64,000 nt of DNA, from positions 91,518 through 155,517 of the forward strand of contig JADBXR010000006.1 of the NCBI GenBank assembly GCA_020403425.1, written 5' to 3'. A model generated the notes under the pieces. It saw only the letters and a list, made by a program, of their open reading frames with translations, had not been told where the DNA came from and ran no database searches. The first letter of the stretch is position 1, and the number at the start of each line of letters is the position of its first letter. The DNA is from Chitinophagaceae bacterium. Its GTDB lineage: Bacteria; Bacteroidota; Bacteroidia; Chitinophagales; Chitinophagaceae. Position numbers and translations under genes: made by a program. This document shows, piece after piece, positions 61,471 to 64,000 of this stretch.

Positions 61471-61593
61471 GAGTAGTTGTATGATTCAAAGTGTCCATAA
61501 CGCTAACCAGTTCTCATAAACGCATGCCGCCGCAGGTTGCGTTCCCCAAAAGCCAAATTCCAACAAGCCAAATGCTAATGGCCCATTTAACAG

Positions 61594-61621
61594 GCAAAAG
61601 CCCCGTTTCCGGGGCTTTTGC
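61594..61621 (-). terminator. Rho-independent terminator of the DUF6266/DUF5675 cassette
   Basis: Perfect 11-bp stem GCAAAAGCCCC / GGGGCTTTTGC with loop GTTTCC, starting 3 bases after the last gene of the cassette (stop at 61624). The A/T-rich outer stem makes it work in both directions. Confidence 0.88.
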
Positions 61622-61623
61622 GG

Positions 61624-61809
61624 TCAGATCTGTTTTTTGAACCATTTTTTCAACACCAGGGTCAGCAGGAAACTAACTAGAGTACCGCAGGCTGCGAGCA
61701 GGCAGGTACGTACGATATCTTCTGCCGCGATGGCTTTGCAGAACCCGGCAAAACTGCCACCCAGGGTGATGAACAGGGTGGATCGATGGTTATGAAAGGG
61801 CGCTGCCAT
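61624..61809 (-). CDS. Small membrane protein, holin-like candidate
   Basis: A 61-residue protein with a hydrophobic segment (LFITLGGSFAGFC), a central IAAEDIVRTCLLAACGTLVSFLLTLVL helix and a basic C-terminal KKWFKKQI. Two short helices with a charged tail resemble small holin-like or phage-derived membrane proteins, but no homology is claimed. ATG 61809 is chosen: an AAAAGGAGG at 61815-61823 lies 5 bases before it, one of few Shine-Dalgarno-like sites here. A GTG at 61815 overlaps that site. It overlaps the preceding gene by 20 bp. Confidence 0.65.
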   Translation of the reverse strand: MAAPFHNHRSTLFITLGGSFAGFCKAIAAEDIVRTCLLAACGTLVSFLLTLVLKKWFKKQI

Positions 61810-62062
61810 CGGCACCTCCTTTTGCGGATGGTTTTTGCGGGGTCTCCGCTTCCTCCTCTCCCTGCACGGTCAACTGGCTGACAACCGAGGCTACGGTGCC
61901 CGCGGTAAACAGGTAACCAGCTACCGAAGTGATCACGGCAGGTAATACCACTGGTGCCGTAAGCAAGGCCGTAGCCAACCCTACCACAACCAGGCTGATA
62001 TTACGCAACCGGGAGAAAAACGAGGGGGTCCTTGACCTGACCCTCTTCATGAGCTGTTTCAT
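61790..62062 (-). CDS. Small membrane protein of unknown function
   Basis: A 90-residue protein: basic N-terminus (MKQLMKRVRSRTPSFFSRLR), two hydrophobic stretches (ISLVVVGLATALLTAPVVLPAVITSVAGYLFTAG), then an acidic and Pro/Lys-rich tail (EEEAETPQKPSAKGGADG). The function is unknown. Overlaps of 4 bp upstream (ATGA) and 20 bp downstream tie it to the cassette. The AAAAGGAGG before the next gene falls inside its last codons. Confidence 0.7.
   Translation of the reverse strand: MKQLMKRVRSRTPSFFSRLRNISLVVVGLATALLTAPVVLPAVITSVAGYLFTAGTVASVVSQLTVQGEEEAETPQKPSAKGGADGSALS
61815..61823 (-). promoter_or_regulatory. Strong Shine-Dalgarno-like site
   Basis: AAAAGGAGG on the minus strand, 5 bases before ATG 61809. 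Most genes in this window lack such a site, as expected for Bacteroidota, so this either decides the start or is chance inside the upstream coding region (it encodes the KGG codons). Confidence 0.55.
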
Positions 62063-62478
62063 AAACGCATGTTTGGTCCAGCCGAAGGCCGGATAGTGAT
62101 AAATACGGATTCATTTCGCTGAATAGCTTGCTCCACCAGTTCCATAACTGCCTTACAGGCTTTTCGGGAAAAGATACCCTGCCCGATACCTGTTATTTCG
62201 GTAACAGGTGCAATACAGCCCTTTAGTTCCTTCAGTGCATGGTTGGCCGGGTGCAAAAGGATCAGCTCGCGCCCGGGAACATCGGTCAGATGCAGGTGCC
62301 ATTGGAACTTAGCGCTATACCTTTTCAGAACAGGGTACCTTCCTTCTGGTATACAGGATACCTGTGGACAATTGTGCAACCAGGGTAATTCAATGGTGTA
62401 ACAGATGAACTGATCCGTTCCGCTCAGCACACCATGGGTTCCCTGTTGGTGGTAGCTCCTTACCAGGAACAGTTCCAT
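62059..62478 (-). CDS. DUF5675 family protein
   Basis: A 139-residue protein matching DUF5675: CYTIELPWLHN, CIPEGRYPVLKRYSAKFQWHLHL, VPGRELILLHPANHALKELKGCIAP and a short C-terminal helix. The IPEG-Y..SPKF / VPGR..I.IH..N..D..GC arrangement with a His and a Cys is reminiscent of small L,D-transpeptidase-like or murein-active folds, but activity is not established. DUF5675 genes are often found near phage-like or secretion-related genes. It is 3 bp from the DUF6266 gene. Confidence 0.85.
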   Translation of the reverse strand: MELFLVRSYHQQGTHGVLSGTDQFICYTIELPWLHNCPQVSCIPEGRYPVLKRYSAKFQWHLHLTDVPGRELILLHPANHALKELKGCIAPVTEITGIGQGIFSRKACKAVMELVEQAIQRNESVFITIRPSAGPNMRL

Positions 62479-62481
62479 GGG

Positions 62482-63123
62482 TTACGGGGTCAGCGTAACC
62501 AGGCCTGTATAGGTACTGTCCGAGCTTTTTTTGCCATCGATGCTCATGAAAGCGATCCAGGTCTCCACTGCTTTACCGGCAAACACACTGGTATCGAGTA
62601 TTTGGGTAAGCCCGCTGCGCATCGCCCCGGCGGCTGTATACACAGATCGCTGGGTTTCCGCACAGTATGCCACCAACAGAACAATATCGGTAGCTGCCGC
62701 TTTCCCCACACCGGCATTATCGTCCCAGTCGAACTTTACCTTGTTACCTGCAACCGCCACGGCTTTGGGGTTGGAGGCTCCGGGAAGTACGCCCAGGCTT
62801 ACCTGTGCCAGTGAAAAGTCGATACTAAAGGGGGATGCATTGCCCACAACCGCTTTCTGGAGATTGTAGGAAACGGCGGCATTATACCCCGACACATTGG
62901 AAGCAAAAGAACCGAAACTGATACTCAGCAGGTCAGCCATACCCGAAAGGAACCCGATGGCCAGCTTGAATTTCTCCTGCTGGTCCAGCTGTGCCTGCGT
63001 GGATGCTTTGGTCCTCTTGCCGGGCAGACTACGCATCACCGATCTACCCTTCCAGTTGGTACCTATCACACTTCCTGTTTTTCCAGAGAATCCACCCAGG
63101 ATCCCCTTGTAAAAAGTTGCCAT
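62482..63123 (-). CDS. DUF6266 family protein
   Basis: A 213-residue protein of the DUF6266 family, which is largely limited to Bacteroidota. It begins MATFYKGILGGFSGKTGSVI, then GTNWKGRSVMRSLPGKRTKAS and TQAQLDQQEKFKLAIGFLS, all near-invariant in the family. The rest looks like a beta-rich domain (VAGNKVKFDWDDNAG, DIVLLVAYC, AGKAVETWIAFMS). There is no signal peptide. Function unknown. It is first in a four-gene minus-strand cassette that ends in a terminator at 61594. A possible promoter box is at 63199-63206. Confidence 0.9.
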   Translation of the reverse strand: MATFYKGILGGFSGKTGSVIGTNWKGRSVMRSLPGKRTKASTQAQLDQQEKFKLAIGFLSGMADLLSISFGSFASNVSGYNAAVSYNLQKAVVGNASPFSIDFSLAQVSLGVLPGASNPKAVAVAGNKVKFDWDDNAGVGKAAATDIVLLVAYCAETQRSVYTAAGAMRSGLTQILDTSVFAGKAVETWIAFMSIDGKKSSDSTYTGLVTLTP

Positions 63124-63198
63124 AACTAACTCTTTTAAAAAATGAATAATTGGTTTACTTCCCGCTGCAGACGGGCCACTAGTGGTTTGTTAACGGAA

Positions 63199-63206
63199 CA
63201 AAACTA
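63199..63206 (-). promoter_or_regulatory. Possible -7 promoter box for the DUF6266 cassette
   Basis: TAGTTTTG on the minus strand agrees with TAnnTTTG, about 75 bases before the DUF6266 start. No TTTG at the right distance was found. Confidence 0.25.
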
Positions 63207-63309
63207 TCCTGGCAAATGCATGGGAAAGGGTAGTAAGGGTAGTAGTACCTTTGGTAGAGAATTGTATACCAGGGATTTGTGTGTTGAAATTTGTTTGAGC
63301 GTATTAGTC

Positions 63310-63348
63310 TCCCGCTTTCAGCGGGATCTTCGCTTTGATACGATTTGG
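63310..63348 (+). repeat. 39-bp dispersed hairpin element, copy 4
   Basis: TCCCGCTTTCAGCGGGATCT then TCGCTTTGATACGATTTGG; the first half is identical to copy 2, the second half has three changes. Confidence 0.87.
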
Positions 63349-63513
63349 CTTACTTGGTGGTGATTGGGTATGGTAGTTTCTGATCAGTTTATTATGAGGA
63401 TGCCCGGCATTTACCCTTGGGACGCCATCCTCAATACAAGAGCAGAATCAAAACATTCACTCATTCTATCATCCACTCATTCACTCATTTGCTTTTGGCG
63501 AATTGGCGGATAG

Positions 63514-63540
63514 CGGATTGACAATTGCCCACTCACCATT
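63514..63540 (+). repeat. 27-bp dispersed repeat, copy 2
   Basis: CGGATTGACAATTGCCCA followed by CTCACCATT; the copy at 61358-61384 has T in place of the first C of the last part. Confidence 0.8.
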
Positions 63541-63768
63541 CACGATTGACGATCCACTCATTCACCTCCCGCCTCGTCCTTCCTTCTTTATTGCTTCGTT
63601 ATTCGTTCGATCCCGCTATACCTTTTTGCTACCCTTTTACTACCTGTTCTTCGCCCTTTCTTCGCTTTTTACACTCTTTTACTGGCTGCGGAGCGAAGAA
63701 AAGGCGAAGCGAGGGCGAACAAAATATGAATTGAGTAAAAGAAAACAAGAAATGTCTTGTACTGAAAA

Positions 63769-63896
63769 AACTTTGTCTTGTACTGAAAAAACTTTACAGT
63801 TGAGGATCAAATTACTACGAGGACTTTACAGTATTTAGCGATAGCACTAAATAAGCTTTACAGTGTTTTACAATAGTACTGATTTAGCTTTACGGT
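63769..63896 (+). repeat. Four degenerate 32-bp tandem repeats at IS end
   Basis: CTTTACAGT (CTTTACGGT in the last) recurs at 63792, 63824, 63856 and 63888, exactly 32 bases apart. A second aligned block, TACT/CACT, occurs 11 bases before each. The last unit lies inside the transposase coding region. Confidence 0.88.
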
Positions 63897-64000
63897 ATTG
63901 CGTCTTTTTCCATTTTTTTTGAGGTTTTTGGGTTGAAGAATGTGCCTCATTTGGCGTGAGATTACCAATGCTCATATGAGGTCTCAGACGATTGTAGGCA
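63868..64000 (-). CDS. IS3-family transposase, C-terminal fragment (runs off window)
   Basis: On the minus strand the frame from 63999 down to TAA 63868-63870 encodes 43 residues, with AYNRLRPHMSIGNLTPNEAH, the typical end of an rve-type integrase core of the IS3/IS481 group (YN..RPH...G..TP.E). Its tail KKTQYRKAKSVLL overlaps the 32-bp repeats. The DDE catalytic residues lie outside the window, so completeness cannot be judged. Confidence 0.88.
   Translation of the reverse strand, partial: AYNRLRPHMSIGNLTPNEAHSSTQKPQKKWKKTQYRKAKSVLL

Larger units (their letters stand above)
60759..61593. repeat. Intergenic region with repeats and inverted repeats
   Basis: About 835 bases with no supported gene. 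The first 200 should contain the promoter of the winged-helix gene; no clear box is seen. A GTCATTCTG-type repeat near 60790-60830 (CTGACCCCCAGATCAGGGG), the 39-bp element (61204-61240) with a heptamer tail, the CGGATTGACAATTGCCCA repeat (61358-61384) and a 23-bp-arm inverted repeat (61422-61470) fill the rest. Confidence 0.7.
63124..63752. repeat. Intergenic repeat region before IS end
   Basis: About 630 bases without a supported gene. It holds the upstream region of the DUF6266 gene, the fourth 39-bp element (63310-63348), ACTCATT/CATTCACTC-type short repeats (63450-63490 and around 63550) and the second 27-bp repeat (63514-63540). Two overlapping open frames at 63503-63838 are composed of repeat sequence and run through the IS end, so they are not called. 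Confidence 0.7.
63753..64000 (-). mobile_element. Right end of an IS3-type insertion sequence (partial)
   Basis: The DNA from about 63753 to the window edge carries the transposase 3' end and its terminal non-coding part. The outer boundary is proposed at TGTCTTGTACTGAAAAAACTT, present as two 21-bp tandem copies (63753-63773 and 63774-63794), since IS3-family ends start with TG. The rest of the element lies beyond 64000. Confidence 0.65.

Noticed and set aside
63503..63838. Overlapping plus-strand frames near the right edge
   Set aside because: They run through repeats and across the IS terminus; no protein-like features.
63753..63896. CRISPR array
   Set aside because: Regular repeats are present but the spacing units are themselves similar to each other and too short, and a transposase end overlaps them. 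No cas genes are seen.

Overview
The window (64 kb) is a surface-polysaccharide biosynthesis and export region from a member of the Bacteroidota, most plausibly a Chitinophagaceae-like soil or water bacterium. This rests on protein families: SLBB-type export proteins and Wzz proteins with a C-terminal layout typical of that phylum, three Wzi-like outer-membrane barrels, a DUF6266/DUF5675 cassette, genes mostly lacking Shine-Dalgarno sequences, and a TAnnTTTG-like promoter box. No rRNA, tRNA or CRISPR array was seen.

Layout. 1-2872 (+): 3' part of GDP-mannose 4,6-dehydratase and a WbaP/WcaJ-type initiating sugar transferase. 3040-21906 (mostly -): locus A, with Wza-like, Wzz, two tandem Wzi proteins, GT9 and GT25 glycosyltransferases, a methyltransferase, Wzx, Wzy, a second methyltransferase, a WecG/TagA transferase, GDP-mannose 3,5-epimerase and a third Wzi-like barrel. 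A two-gene plus-strand insert (UDP-galactopyranose mutase and a DUF707-like protein) interrupts it. 22248-25648 (-): a small PglC-type initiating transferase and a WbpM/PglF-type UDP-GlcNAc 4,6-dehydratase, separated by 850 bp of repeats. 25720-60758 (-): locus B, a nearly uninterrupted 35-kb run with its own Wza, Wzz, Wzx and Wzy, three glycosyltransferases, and many nucleotide-sugar and modification genes.

How locus B seems to work. Recognisable modules are: an L-QuiNAc/L-FucNAc-type trio (29078-32144); a CDP-4-keto-6-deoxyglucose module with cupin epimerase and aminotransferase (34285-37755); an aminotransferase, epimerase and N-formyltransferase group with an unrecognised Rossmann-like protein (39073-43150); a WlbA/WlbB/WlbC-like oxidoreductase, acyltransferase and aminotransferase trio (43151-45789); and tailoring by O-acyltransferase, sulfotransferase and methyltransferase. 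Most unusual is 47834-54414, which joins a cyclase-family hydrolase, a divergent 3-dehydroquinate-synthase-like sugar-phosphate cyclase, an SDR, a GmhA-like isomerase, a Gfo/Idh/MocA oxidoreductase, a 2-hydroxyacid dehydrogenase, a KdsB-like CMP-sugar synthetase and an HpcH/HpaI aldolase. I could not match this to a known pathway; it is the best candidate here for a new CMP-activated sugar acid or cyclitol.

60759-64000 holds non-coding repeats, a four-gene DUF6266/DUF5675/membrane-protein cassette ending in a strong hairpin terminator, and the 3' end of an IS3-type transposase entering from the right edge. The intergenic spaces hold several dispersed repeat families: heptamer arrays, a 39-bp hairpin element, a 20-bp palindrome, and longer inverted repeats. 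Several of these abut gene ends exactly.
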